A stretch of 64,000 nucleotides of DNA, from the NCBI GenBank assembly GCA_009746045.1, contig RPFO01000403.1, positions 62,001 to 126,000 of the forward strand. Reading direction: 5' to 3'. The position numbers were made by a program, and so were the translations under genes. Positions 1 to 13,914 of the stretch are shown in pieces (within the stretch, counting starts at the first letter, position 1; every line of letters starts with the position of its first letter). The notes beneath the pieces are model-generated. The model had not been told where the DNA came from, did no database searches, and was given only the letters and a program-made list of their open reading frames with translations. This stretch comes from Mesostigma viride (lineage: Eukaryota > Streptophyta > Mesostigmatophyceae > Mesostigmatales > Mesostigmataceae).

Positions 1-820
1 CGCCGGCCGAGCCAGCAGGCGCCGGCTGGGCGGCGATGTCCTTCACCGCCTGGGCGGTGAGGCCGGCGGTGTCATGCAAGCTCTCAAGGGCGTTGGCGGT
101 GGCTTGAAGGCGTTGGTCGAGGTCGAGGAGCTGGGCTTTGATGTCGGCAGTGGAGGCGGAAATGGCAGTGGAGGTGGAGGCGGCGGCGGTGGAAATGTGA
201 GGAAGTTCAGCAGTCAGCGTGCCGCCGATTGCTGCTATGTCGGCAGCAAGGGGGGTCACGTGCTGCTGAAAGGCTTCCGTGAGGATGGAGCGGAGGGTGG
301 GGACGGAAAGGGGTGAAGCCCAGATCTCGGCGTCAGAGCGCTGGAGAAGGGAGTTGAGGATGGCGTGCTGGAGATGGGGGCGGAAGCTGCCGATCAGCCC
401 GTAGATGTTGGCCCAGCGGCTGCCGTCCGGGGCGAGGAGGCGAATGGAGTAGAGATGGAGGCACAGGTCGTTAAGCGAAGCGTAATCCCCGAAGAAGATG
501 CAGCGCATAGCATCGGTCGGAGAAATGGTGGTCCAGTCGTAATCTGCGACCTTGAAAGGCCGGGGACGAAAGCTCGGTTCTGTGTATTGGGGGCGTGAAG
601 ACCCTCCTGTGTCGTCGGCTGGGCGGGTGCGCTTGGGGTCAGGCGATGCAGATGGCGAGGCGTTAAGCCCGGGGGGTTGCGGGACGACCACCAGTGCACG
701 ACTAGTGTCATCGCCGCCTGCCGGACCTGATGGCGAAGCTGCAGCCGGAGCTGCAGACGTATTGTCATTGCCGAGCGCGGCCGCCAGGCTGCGTTGCGTC
801 GGGGCGCGTTTGTTCGCCAT
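1..820 (-). CDS. Partial uncharacterised ORF, possible retroelement ORF1
   Basis: Reading leftwards from an ATG at 820, the frame stays open for 273 codons to the window edge, so the C-terminus is missing. The start is preceded by an AT-rich stretch (821-890), a sharp composition change from the GC-rich ORF. The first ~85 residues are Ala/Pro/Ser-rich and look disordered (MANKRAPTQRSLAAA at the start). Residues ~95-185 are a more globular segment containing DAMRCIFFGDYASLNDL and WANIYGLIGSF. Residues ~190-265 are Ala/Thr/Leu-rich, helical and coiled-coil-like (LDLDQRLQATANALESL). No zinc knuckle, reverse transcriptase or other catalytic motif is visible in the part present. Lack of introns, the Ala/Pro-rich head and a coiled coil resemble a LINE ORF1 or Gag-like protein, and LINE remnants are common in the window, but this is inference. 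A single-exon host gene is the alternative. Confidence 0.5.
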   Translation of the reverse strand, partial: MANKRAPTQRSLAAALGNDNTSAAPAAASPSGPAGGDDTSRALVVVPQPPGLNASPSASPDPKRTRPADDTGGSSRPQYTEPSFRPRPFKVADYDWTTISPTDAMRCIFFGDYASLNDLCLHLYSIRLLAPDGSRWANIYGLIGSFRPHLQHAILNSLLQRSDAEIWASPLSVPTLRSILTEAFQQHVTPLAADIAAIGGTLTAELPHISTAAASTSTAISASTADIKAQLLDLDQRLQATANALESLHDTAGLTAQAVKDIAAQPAPAGSAG

Positions 821-1640
821 ATATTGCGTTTTAGATTCGGAAAATTATATCAGCATTAATTTAATTATTTGAAAGTAATTTAATTTAATATGGTGCAACT
901 TCAGCAGAAGTAGTTTACGTAGACTTCAGGCACTAAGGCACACTTCATATTAAGCCAACAAAAGAGATAACGAGTTCGAATCTTGCTGGGTATCGCATTT
1001 TTTTCGTTTCATTTTTTTTCTTCACCCTTTTGCCAAAGCCTCCATGATTGTGATCGAACCCCTCAAGCTAGCGCGCGCTCCTTGGCGGGGCTAGCACCAC
1101 CTGGCCCTCGGCGGCGGTACGTGGTGTCACGCATCTCCCTAGCCGGGGCTCCCTGGCCGGGGACCGGCCACAAAAAGTACAAGCTCTAATGTCGCGGGCG
1201 AAGCCCACAAAACTTGTTAATTAATTAATTAATTTCTCGTTTTGTCGGATTTTTGTTGAAAAAACTTAAACCCATTTGAAGCCTTCATTCGCAAAATCAG
1301 GAAGAGAGAATTACGAGGAAATCCGTAGAATGCATATGTTTTCGTGCGTACATTACACGGCCTACGCTTTACTTAACCAGGCCACTCTCCTTGGGGCCGT
1401 ATCACAGTATCACCTGCGCACTAGATAAACAGATATGTTGCAAATAGGCCCCACACGCATCACGGCCCCAAAACGCCCATCATTTTCCAAGGAGCGTGAT
1501 AGAACAACGGAACATCCGGCTATATAATCAATATGGTTGTCTCCTTGATATAATAATAAAGTGGGACAACACCGCCCCCCACATCCAGCACAAGGCTGCT
1601 ACTAGGCCTCGTTGTCCACATGCTCCGACACCATGGCGGC
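821..1640. other. Intergenic; possible TTAA-tailed repeat end
   Basis: No supported gene. A GC-rich block (about 1070-1190) is followed at 1211-1234 by repeated TTAATTAATTAA, the same kind of tail found at the LINE 3' ends near 13430, 14955 and 16108, so a third LINE-like 3' end on the + strand may stop here. A T-loop-like GTTCGAATC near 975 precedes a T-run but has no matching acceptor or anticodon arm. The remainder is AT-rich and contains nothing I recognise. Confidence 0.35.
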
Positions 1641-5484
<3,844 letters not shown>

Positions 5485-6461
5485 TTTGAAAAAGCAACAG
5501 AGGAGCGATTGCTGTATAGACGATTGAAAACAGAGCTACCTCAGCAACATTTCTAAGAAATCTCAAGCGTGACCGTCCAATGGACGTCCCATACAAAAAA
5601 CCTAATAATTCGTTATCAAAAGCGGCAGGCCAGTATTTGGCCAGCACGACGCATCCATAGACAGAACAACTTCAGAGCGGAGCGTCGAATTTTGCTGGGA
5701 AATTGACCTGTTCATTTTCGCGCAATACAGTATGTATTCGCGCCTGTTATTCGCGCGCATCTAAGCTTGTTGCTGCCAGCATAATTGTAAACCCCTTCTC
5801 AGTGCACTTGCATGGAAGTTGGAAACACCGCCTGGAAAATGCGGCTGGCAGCAGCAGGGCGGTTTCCGATATTCGCCACTATCTTACAATATGTACCTGT
5901 GGGTCTTCCAGGCCAGTGGACCAAGCTTCAACTTTACTGTACAGTACGGTACTGTACCTCTTTGGGGTTTTGGAAATCACAATTCAGTGAATTCACACCC
6001 GGTGTTGGCAACCGGTGACGGGTGACGGTATTTAATGTGCAGGGACCTTGGGTTTCCGCAAATCCGTTGGGGATTCCGTTGGGTTCCGCGACGCCCCTGA
6101 AACTCAGCAAGCATGGGTATGCAAGCATAATGGCACGGGATGGACGTCGCTGTGCAGTCCTGTGCAAGCCATATGCCAGGTCAAGGCGGGCCTCGTTCCC
6201 GCCACGTTGCAATCGGCAGCAGCACGTCTGTGAAATGCGAACTGTTATGTCGCCCGCTGCCCCAGTGCGGTGGGTGAGGCGACAGTGCTACCTGGGGCAG
6301 GCAGACTGCGATTGATTAGTTAAAAGAGCGAGCCTCGCCGTCGTGCTGGCCACCTCGGCAGTGCTTTTGGATTGCCTGCCTCGGGAAGCACAGCATTGCT
6401 CAATATCATCCCTTTTCAGTGCACGTTTCAAGGGCTCAGCGTGATTGCCCGTTGCCGCTCC
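5485..6461. other. Shared intergenic region between divergent genes
   Basis: About 1 kb between the proposed start of the SAP gene (-) and the APS kinase start (+). No conserved ORF. It holds the GTAC cluster at 5939-5957. The stretch immediately before 6462 has no clear TATA box. Confidence 0.5.
5939..5957. promoter_or_regulatory. Four GTAC cores at 5-bp spacing
   Basis: GTAC occurs at 5939, 5944, 5949 and 5954, each separated by one base; another lies at 5892. GTAC is the core bound by plant/green-algal SBP-domain factors such as Chlamydomonas CRR1 (copper response). It lies ~505 bp upstream of the APS kinase ATG and ~455 bp from the divergent SAP gene start. Regulatory use is inferred; each GTAC is self-palindromic, so orientation gives no hint. 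Confidence 0.35.
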
Positions 6462-9400
6462 ATGGCTTTCGTACGATCAGGTAGCGTTTCTTTCCTGCTT
6501 AGCGTTTTCCGACTGCCGTTGTAATTTCTTTTGTTTATTGTGGTTGGCTGATTAAAGACGTCGGCTTACCTGTAATTTCTGCCTTTGTACTCCCCTTGCA
6601 GCATTCCGGGCAGCACGCGGGGCGGCAAGGACTGCCGTTGGCAGCCTCTCCCGCACACCTGCGGTGGGCCACTCCAATGGCGTAGCAGGGGAGTTCATTA
6701 GGGTCGCCGCATCCCAGCCAAGCTTTGCGGAACGCTGGACCCGGGAAATCCACACGCCGGATGGCCTGTTCGGTACGTAAAATTTGCCCTCGGTAATTAA
6801 TACACGCTTTCACCTGTTCGCGAGAGGCTATTACGAGCAGATTCTAGGTCTCGCCTTCCTAAACGCGTCCAGCGCAGCCTCAGCTTTGTATTGTAGCATG
6901 CCATCCTGCAAATTATAAAGATGCATTGTTGTCATTCAGGGTCGCAAGCCTTGCTGATGTCATCGGCAGTGTGCCAATGCTCTATGCTCCCCGTACCCCG
7001 TGTTCACAATCCCAGGGAGTCCAAGCGCACTACCAGCCATTACGTGATATGGTTGCGCCATTCCAACGGAATTAATCTAGAGGCCATTTGCTCCGTGCCC
7101 TTGGTCTCTTGCATCCGTTGGTGGCTAAGGTAGTTGATCGCTTCATCCGTCGGTGGCTAACGTAGTTGATCGCTACAGGCAGTAGTGGTGTCCCGTTGGC
7201 TGGGATTGCCGTTCTTCGGCATGCCCCCTTGCATTGACCAGAGAGAGCGCTGCCCCATTGCTGTAGACGGGCTCCCCCCACCCTTGTGCATTTGCGACCG
7301 GCATGGCATTCCACCGCATCCCCCATGCCCGCACCCCACAAAGCCAGCGTGACCCGTGCTGCCGCCACCTGTGCTTGGTATAGGCGACCCGCCCCCCTTC
7401 GGAAGTGGTTGCCCTCGCAAAGCTGGCCACTTGCAGCCGTTTGGACACATGCAAACAAACGTAAGAATACTACCAACACGAGCGCAAGTGCACTCGGCTA
7501 CAGGGTGAGTCTTGATGCGCTGATTGGTGGCTAACTCGGTTGATTGTTTGCGGTTGATGGGTGGCTTATTCCGTTGATTGTTTACGATTGATGGGTGGCT
7601 AACTCCGTTGATTGTTTGCGGTTGTTTGAACAAATGAATAAATAAAACAACCTAAACCATGTGAGTGCAGGCGCGCGCGACTACTCGGTTACCACCATCG
7701 GCAACTCCACCAACATTAAGTGGCACGAGGGCGCCGTCTCGCGGCAGGAGCGCGAGCGCATTCTGGACCAGAAGGGATGCGTCGTGTGGTTCACGGGGCT
7801 CAGCGGGTCAGGTGAGCGCGCAGTGGGTCAGGCGAGTAGGGCTGAGTAGGGCAGGCGGGTGAGGGGGCAGAGGAAATGCTGAGTGGGTCAGGTGAGGGCT
7901 GATGGGAGCAATGAGGGGGCGGGGGAAGGCGAGTCAGGTGAGCGGGTCAGTTGAGGCCGAGTGGGGCGGATGAGGCTGATGGGGGGGGTTTAAAGGGCAG
8001 ATTGGGCTAATGAGGGGGGTGGGAAGTCTGGGAAAGTCTGAGGTGAGGGCAGTGTAGGGCAGAGCAGGGGCAGAAGGGTGGAGTTGGGCGGATAAGGGCT
8101 GGCTGGGACGGTTAATTTCATAGTTTGAGGGTCCTAAGTACAGTAATTACCGCGTTCTGTTGCGTTTTAAAGGTTGCGTTCCTGCGTGAAGTTCCGACGC
8201 CGAAGTTTCGGTGGCGACCGCAACTTCAGCATCGGTGCCATTGCAACTTAACGCGGTAATGACCCAATTTGTAGGTGTCACAGGGGGGTCAGGCCATTTT
8301 TGGCCGCGCAGAGGCCACTTTTTGCCAAGTCTGGACCCGCTGTGTGGCTTTTAATTAGGCGGCGAAATACGCAAGCTCCACTGGCGCGCAGATTTCCCCC
8401 GGCCGGCGGACGCCTCCTGGCAATCAGTCCAGTGAAAAGCGCTAATGCAACCTTACAATTCCAATTAATTTGCAGCTTGCGGATGCCAGCGGTACATACG
8501 AATCCCAGAGCATGCGGCAGGCCGCCCATGATTTAGACAACTTGCCGGAAAGCACAGATGACGGCACATTCATTAGTTTGTGGTATAAAACGCAGGCCAT
8601 GACGCCCTGTGTGGCTGGAGCTGCTGCGGCTAGCTGGCTGCACCCGGCACCCGGCGGGCGGCGTGTATTGCAGCCCGCCTTCTCGCAAATACCTGGTCTG
8701 GAAAATGAACTTCGGGCGGCTTTGATGCAGCTGGATCGGGCTTTACGATTGCTGTCGAATACCGTATAGAAGTCCGTCAGAGGAGGAGGGGGCTGGATGC
8801 TAGCCTGATTCTACCGTTAAGTTGCGTTACCGCGTTAAGTTGTGACGCCGAATTTCAGTCGTCGATCGCAACTGAACGCGGTAATGACTGTATTGGAGAT
8901 GGCCATGCTTTCTTTTGGGTCCTATCTATTGGACACGGCCATGCTATCTACTGTGTCTTATCAAATTGGAGATGGCTGTGCTATCTATGGGGCCCTATCA
9001 AATTGGAGTATCAACTGGAGCTGGCCATGCTCTTACTATAATGTCCCTGACAGTGCCATGCCCTGTTGGTACCGGCACTCCCATCCGGCACCTTTCCCCT
9101 GCCTTGCTGGCATCTGTCACCCCTACTCTGTCCACTCCCCCTCACCACCGCTCCATCTACCCCCCCCCCCCCTCCTTTAACCCAGGCAAGAGCACGGTCG
9201 GCTACACCCTGGAGCACGCGCTGGCATCCCTGGGCAAGCTGACCTATGTTTTGGACGGTGACAATATCCGCCATGGGCTGAACAAGAACCTGGGATTCAC
9301 GCCGGCAGATCGCGAGGAGAACATCCGCCGCATCGGTGGGTGGTGGATAGGTCGGATGGTGGGTGGTGGATGGGTCGGATGATGGGTGGTGGGTGGGTCG

Positions 9401-12400
9401 GATGGTGGGTGGTGGATAGGTCGGATGATGGGTGGTGGATGGGTCGGATGATGGGTGGTGGATAGGTCAGATGATGGGTGGTGGATAGGTCGGATGATGG
9501 GTGGTGGATGGGTCGGATGATGGGTGGTGGATGGGTCGGATGATGGGTGGTGGATGGGTCGGATGGTGGGTGGTGGATAGGTCGGATGGTGGGTGGTGGA
9601 TAGGTCGGATGGTGGGTGGTGGATAGGTCGGATGATGGGTGGTGGTGGTGGCAGTGGAGGTGATATGAGATGGCAGTGAGGGGAGAACATCCCCCGCATC
9701 GGTGGGTGGGGAATGGGAGTGGTGGTCTGAGCGGATCCCCCACCGGATCAGGGGGGGGGGGGGGGGGGGGGGGGATGGGATGGGGGGGGATAGCATTGAG
9801 AGGAGAGCATCCGCCCTGGCTTGCTATGTCATGTAATCTCCGTCCCTGCTGCTCTCCCTTTGGATGTCTCTCTGGGCCACACTGGCCCGGGCGCTTGTCA
9901 ATGTAGGTGAGGTGTCGTGCCCACCCTTGAAAAATAATGCTGAAAACGTTGATGCAGGGAAACGTCCTTTGGTAGTCACCCTGTGGTTGCGCTGCCACGT
10001 ACGCCGCCTCTTGTGCTCGCTTGCAATACGTCTTTTCTTCTGCTTCTGGTTCTCGGTACCGCAGGCGAGGTGTCCAAGCTGTTTTCGGATGCGGGCGTGG
10101 TGACCATCGTCAGTTTTATCTCGCCATACCGCAAGGACCGGGACCTCGTGCGCGCGCTGCTCAAGAAGGGGGAGTTCATCGAGGTGCTCGCTCGCCACTG
10201 CCTCTGCCCAGGGATGATAGCTGATTTTATTTGGGGAGTTTTTTAACCCCCCTTTATTGACTGTAGCAGTAGTTTCTGCTGTTACACGTATGAAAATTTT
10301 GACAGTTATGCCATCATGATGATGGCCCCTGGGGAAAGGTGCACCATCGGTCATTGTCATCTTGTGGTGTCACCTTTGGCCGGCTTCCGCCGGCGTGACC
10401 CAGTGAGTAGTACTCCTACTCACATCCTCCCCCGTGGGGCTAGCAGTTCGATTCGATCCACTGGTTCATTTAGGAGAATTTCGAACGCACCTGCACCGCT
10501 CTCCGGCAAAGAGCTTTTTCGCGGTTGGGCTATCGCTTGGGATGCCTTCGGATCAGGAGACCCCTATAGCCGCGAAATCATGCAAGAGGCCTTGTGTTTG
10601 AATCCGGTATCGTACCAAACTACATCATGGTCATGTACCAACCGGAAAGCATTGGTGTTGCACATGGCACGATTGCATGGCGGCGTCCATTGCCGCATCC
10701 GCATGGCAGATTTCTTGGGGTGGCTGCGTCGTGGCACTGGTTGAACCACTTCCGCTTTTGGAGGGGCGTGCGTACTGCTCAGTGTCCCCCCCCAGCAGCC
10801 TGTCGATGGCATGCCTGTCAATGGGGCGCTGGCTCGTAGTCTCAGCAGTTTGGGGCACTCTTTTGCTGTGGGGTGGCTTCTGTTTAGGGTAGAGGCCAGG
10901 CTGCGTTCAAAGACTTGGGCATTCCTCACCTGACGTGACATCTGTCCACGGGCCGGTGGTATGCAATCGTGGTATATTGCCGGTGGTATGCAATCGGTAC
11001 CACCCGCAGGTCTACATGCGTGTGCCCATCGACATCTGTGAACAACGCGACCCCAAGGGACTGTACAAGCTGGCGCGCGCAGGCAAGATCAAAGGTAAAA
11101 ATGCACGAATGTGGGGGCAAGATCACAGGAATTGATGCGCGCATGTGGGGGCAAGATCACAGGTGAGAATGTGTGCATGTGGGGGCAAGATCACAGGTGC
11201 CATACTAATTGATGCATGGGAATGAGTGCACGAGTGGGAGCCGCCCATATGTGTGGTTCACATATTTGTCCATAGCTTCTGTGTCCAGTTGACACTAATT
11301 ATCAATTGCCTTGTTTTGGCCAACCTCAATGGCTCGTGACCTTCCTATCGAGGTCTGTGATGATTATGAGTGTCATGTAAAATGGTCCTGACTATGGACG
11401 CCGGCATGGCAGCCCTCCATGAAGCTGACACTGTCCCTTAAACGGTCCGTGCTCCGTTTGTTTTGTATACTTGAGTCCACCTTCCTTTTCCAACATGCGC
11501 TCTGTCTACTTCTGCCCACTGCTATCTTTCATGGCTGTTATATTTCACTGTGTGCTCGTGCTCTGTCAACTTCTGTTCGCTGTTGTGATTCTGCTCCCCC
11601 CCTTCATCCAACGCGTGTTCTGTGCCTAGCATATTTGGTATCTGTTTCTGGTAATTGTATTTTGTTTCTAGTAATTCAACCCGCCATGCCTCCTCGAGTG
11701 CTCCATCTCACACCCATACCCTGGTTGCCTCTCAATGTGTCCCGGTCGCTGGGTCACCGCTGCGCGGAGCAGGTTTCACGGGCATCGACGACCCCTATGA
11801 GGAGCCGGAGAACCCGGAGGTGAGCGCGTGCTGATGGCAGCCGTAACATGTGCACGTGTTCAGCAGGGCATGCGTGACCCCTAGGAGGAGCCGGAGAACC
11901 CTGAGGTAAGTGCGCACTTATGGCAACTGCTGACGCCGATGACATGCGCGTGTGTATAACAGTGCAGGGATGGCCCGTAGGAGGAGGTGAGCAGAGAACC
12001 TGATGTAAGCGCGCGCTATTGACAGCTGTAGCCTGCATGTTGGACACCGAATGCACTTGCCTGAAAAGCTACTTCGTGTCCTATACCAAGTGAGACACTT
12101 GCAGGCATTGAGCACTTTGACCTGCAGAATTCTAGGGTTATATAACAAGATCGGGGGCTCCGCCCCCGAACCCCCGCTGCTTGGCAGATTCTGTGCCTCA
12201 ACGGCTTTTTGTGCCTCAACGGCGAGTACCAGCACAGCCGTACACTCCCGCTCACACAGCCCGCCCACTAGCAAGACAGCCAAACCTGTACGGCCGGCCA
12301 CAGCCTGTGATCCCCTGGATTACGCCTCGATTCCATGCAAACTCATGGTGCCGGACGGTTTGCTGGCCTATTTTGGGAAGCCGGTGGCTGAACCGAACCG

Positions 12401-13354
12401 CAACTAAACCTGGTCTGGCAGTACGTCAGGTCCGTCCGTCAGATTTAGGTTGCTGGCAAAAAGCGACCAGCAACCGCCAAATACCCCTTGAATCGGTCCT
12501 CTCCTCGCCAATTTCCCTCGTCCGTTCCAAGCACCTAGGTCAAATATCAAGCTCAACTTGGCCCGCAAAATTGTGCATCGCTCCGGCGCTGAGCTACTAA
12601 CGAAACCTTTTCCGTTACTTCCGTTACGAGCGATTATGTGTCATTCCCGCCAAAAACAAGCGTTAATGTGTCCTTCCCGCCACGATTTGCGACCGTTTGT
12701 TTGGTTCCCTGGCTAAAAGAGTTTGGGCGCCTGACGTTACGCGGTGACAGGCCGCTAGAAAGCCTACGGACTCGATCTGCTGAAAGATTTTGCGGAAACA
12801 AATTGTGCGTTCGGATTTTTGCGCTACTCGGGTACGGAAAACGTTTGCCGGAAGAGTTTGCGGAACAAATGGGCCGACATAATCGTAGTATATAGGGCAA
12901 TGGGGGCAGGAGGGATGGCTTTGGCTGTGCATACTGGTCACATTCTGCAGGGCAGGTAGGGGGTACACCGCAGCCTTTTCACAGCTATCGGGCCCTTTGT
13001 TGCATCATTTTTCGGTTGGCTTGCACAGCGGTACCTTGACCTGCACGGCATGTCCCTTTGGTGTTTAACCATGCTTCATTGATGGACCAGCTTGGGGGGT
13101 GATGATTCATCCTACACGGGGGGTCACCCATGCAAACTGTTGTAAGCGCACACTATGGGTTGATCGGCCACAATGTGGTGACTAATTCTAGTTGTCATGC
13201 ATGTGAACGCCTGGTTTGTTCTGGTTGTCCCATTCGTCTCATCCAGGTGATCATCGATGCCACCCAGCCAGACGGCAAGCACACTCCCCCGGAGCAGATG
13301 GCGAGGAAACTGCTCGAGTACCTGGAGAAGAATGGCAAGCTCACTGGGCAGTGA
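6462..13354 (+). CDS. Adenylylsulfate (APS) kinase, 8 exons, organelle presequence
   Basis: Phosphorylates adenosine 5'-phosphosulfate with ATP to give PAPS, the sulfate donor for sulfotransferases. Exons: 6462-6480, 6602-6772, 7671-7811, 9186-9335, 10065-10183, 11010-11094, 11773-11819, 13247-13354; all GT-AG, all phases close, 840 nt, 279 aa, TGA stop. Conserved APS-kinase blocks appear in order: P-loop GLSGSGKST (about residue 105), [59 protein letters not shown], and a C-terminal [11 protein letters not shown]. The first ~60 residues ([20 protein letters not shown] at the start) are Arg/Ala/Ser-rich without early acidic residues, a plastid or mitochondrial targeting signal. The ATG choice rests on a 19-nt first exon whose GTAGCG donor joins the presequence exon in phase; this is the least certain exon. 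Core length matches stand-alone plant and algal APS kinases, with no fused sulfurylase. The introns carry a MITE, a 23-bp minisatellite and splice-edge duplications. Confidence 0.94.
7517..7625 (+). repeat. 34-bp tandem repeat, about 3 copies
   Basis: GTTGATTGTTTGCGGTTGAT-type unit of 34 bp in the second APS kinase intron, just before the acceptor at 7670. A related 31-32 bp duplication (GTTGGTGGCTAAGGTAGTTG type) lies at about 7107-7170 in the same intron. Confidence 0.85.
7794..7960 (+). repeat. Echoes of APS kinase exon 3 donor
   Basis: The true exon end is AGCGGGTCAG followed by GTGAGCG at 7802-7818. The intron then repeats AGTGGGTCAG with GCGAGTAG (about 7822), AGTGGGTCAG with GTGAGGGC (about 7882) and GCGAGTCAG with GTGAGCGG (about 7930). 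Several copies keep a usable GTGAG donor. Confidence 0.8.
8141..8890. mobile_element. MITE copy 1 with TA target duplication
   Basis: 750-bp non-coding element flanked by TA at 8139-8140 and 8891-8892. Terminal inverted repeats read CAGTAATTACCGCGTTCTGT on the left and CAGTCATTACCGCGTTCAGT as the complement of the right end. The CAGT terminus and TA duplication suggest Tc1/mariner-type mobilisation. Each end is itself a palindrome: the motif recurs inverted at about 8240-8265 and direct near 8825. No transposase ORF. Inserted in the third APS kinase intron. Confidence 0.85.
9336..9650 (+). repeat. 23-bp minisatellite starting at an APS kinase donor
   Basis: About 13 copies of a 23-bp unit (GATAGGTCGGATGATGGGTG type). 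The first unit is continuous with the 5' splice site: exon 4 ends at 9335 and the intron opens with GTGGGTGGTGGATAGGTCGG. Confidence 0.93.
9675..9820 (+). repeat. Echoes of APS kinase exon 4 end, and a G24 run
   Basis: The exon end GAGGAGAACATCCGCCGCAT plus donor (9313-9342) is copied almost perfectly at about 9679-9712, including the GTGGGTGG donor, and again more weakly at about 9793-9813. An uninterrupted run of 24 G lies between them at 9751-9774. Confidence 0.85.
11083..11215 (+). repeat. Echoes of APS kinase exon 6 donor
   Basis: The exon end GGCAAGATCAAAG plus GTAAAAATG (11082-11103) is followed by three copies of GGGGGCAAGATCACAG, at about 11113-11130, 11147-11163 and 11185-11202. 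Two of them are followed by GTG (GTGAGAATG, GTGCCATAC). Confidence 0.88.
11790..12020 (+). repeat. Echoes of APS kinase exon 7 edge, one with in-frame stop
   Basis: The exon segment encoding [10 protein letters not shown] with its GTGAGCGCG donor (11789-11828) recurs at about 11876-11916 as GACCCCTAGGAGGAGCCGG..., where the TAT codon has become TAG and the donor is GTAAGTGCG, and at about 11965-12013 in a more decayed form with GTAAGCGCG. Unit spacing is about 85-95 bp. Confidence 0.9.
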
Positions 13355-13428
13355 GCTAAACTGCTACTAGGAGCAATGATTGAATGGCATTAATTCATTA
13401 AGGAAGAACATATCTCCGTGTGGACTAT
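13355..13428 (+). other. APS kinase 3' flank
   Basis: Short AT-richer 3' flank between the APS kinase stop and the first LINE tail. No clear AATAAA or TGTAA polyadenylation signal is visible before the LINE copy begins. Confidence 0.5.
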
Positions 13429-13914
13429 ATTAATTAATTAATTAAACTCGTGCTCCTGTTGGGGAGTCACGGAGCATTAGGCCCCGGTGATGGACTAAAA
13501 ATTAAATTGTAACATAACTCCGTTGGGAGTGCATGTAGCACATATCCCTGAGAAGGGTCATATCCCTGAGAAGGGGCCGATATGACATTCTTGGCTATTT
13601 CCTGCAAGGGTAGGGTGTAAACTACGCCTGCCCTGGGTGCACAAAGTGCACCTGCACACCACTATGTACTCCAGCACCTTGGGCGCGGTGGATCGATGGA
13701 TTGATGGATGGGAACATGCAATCCTACCGGTCTATTCTATCTAGTTACAAACAATCCTACTCTTATCTGGTCCCCAGACCCTACTAGGGGTCTTGCCTAG
13801 CATGCTTCCCGCGCTTGCAAACACGCGGGCGCTTCCCCACTGGGGGGGGGTCGTCATCTATCAAGGAGACAAACATCTATAACCTGAGCCCACTTGGCCT
13901 TGTCCAGCATCTTT
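13429..13914 (-). mobile_element. LINE 3' end, copy A (inverted partner)
   Basis: Read on the - strand, this contains the C-terminal coding end (MLDKAKWAQVI, 13885-13910), a 3' untranslated stretch, and a TTAATTAATTAATTAA tail at 13429-13445. It matches the 3' end of copy B but faces the other way, so the two 3' tails point outwards. Strongly 5'-truncated and non-functional. Confidence 0.8.

Noticed and set aside
950-1005. tRNA gene or tRNA-derived SINE
   Set aside because: A T-loop-like GTTCGAATC and a T-run are present, but no matching acceptor stem, D arm or anticodon arm could be paired.
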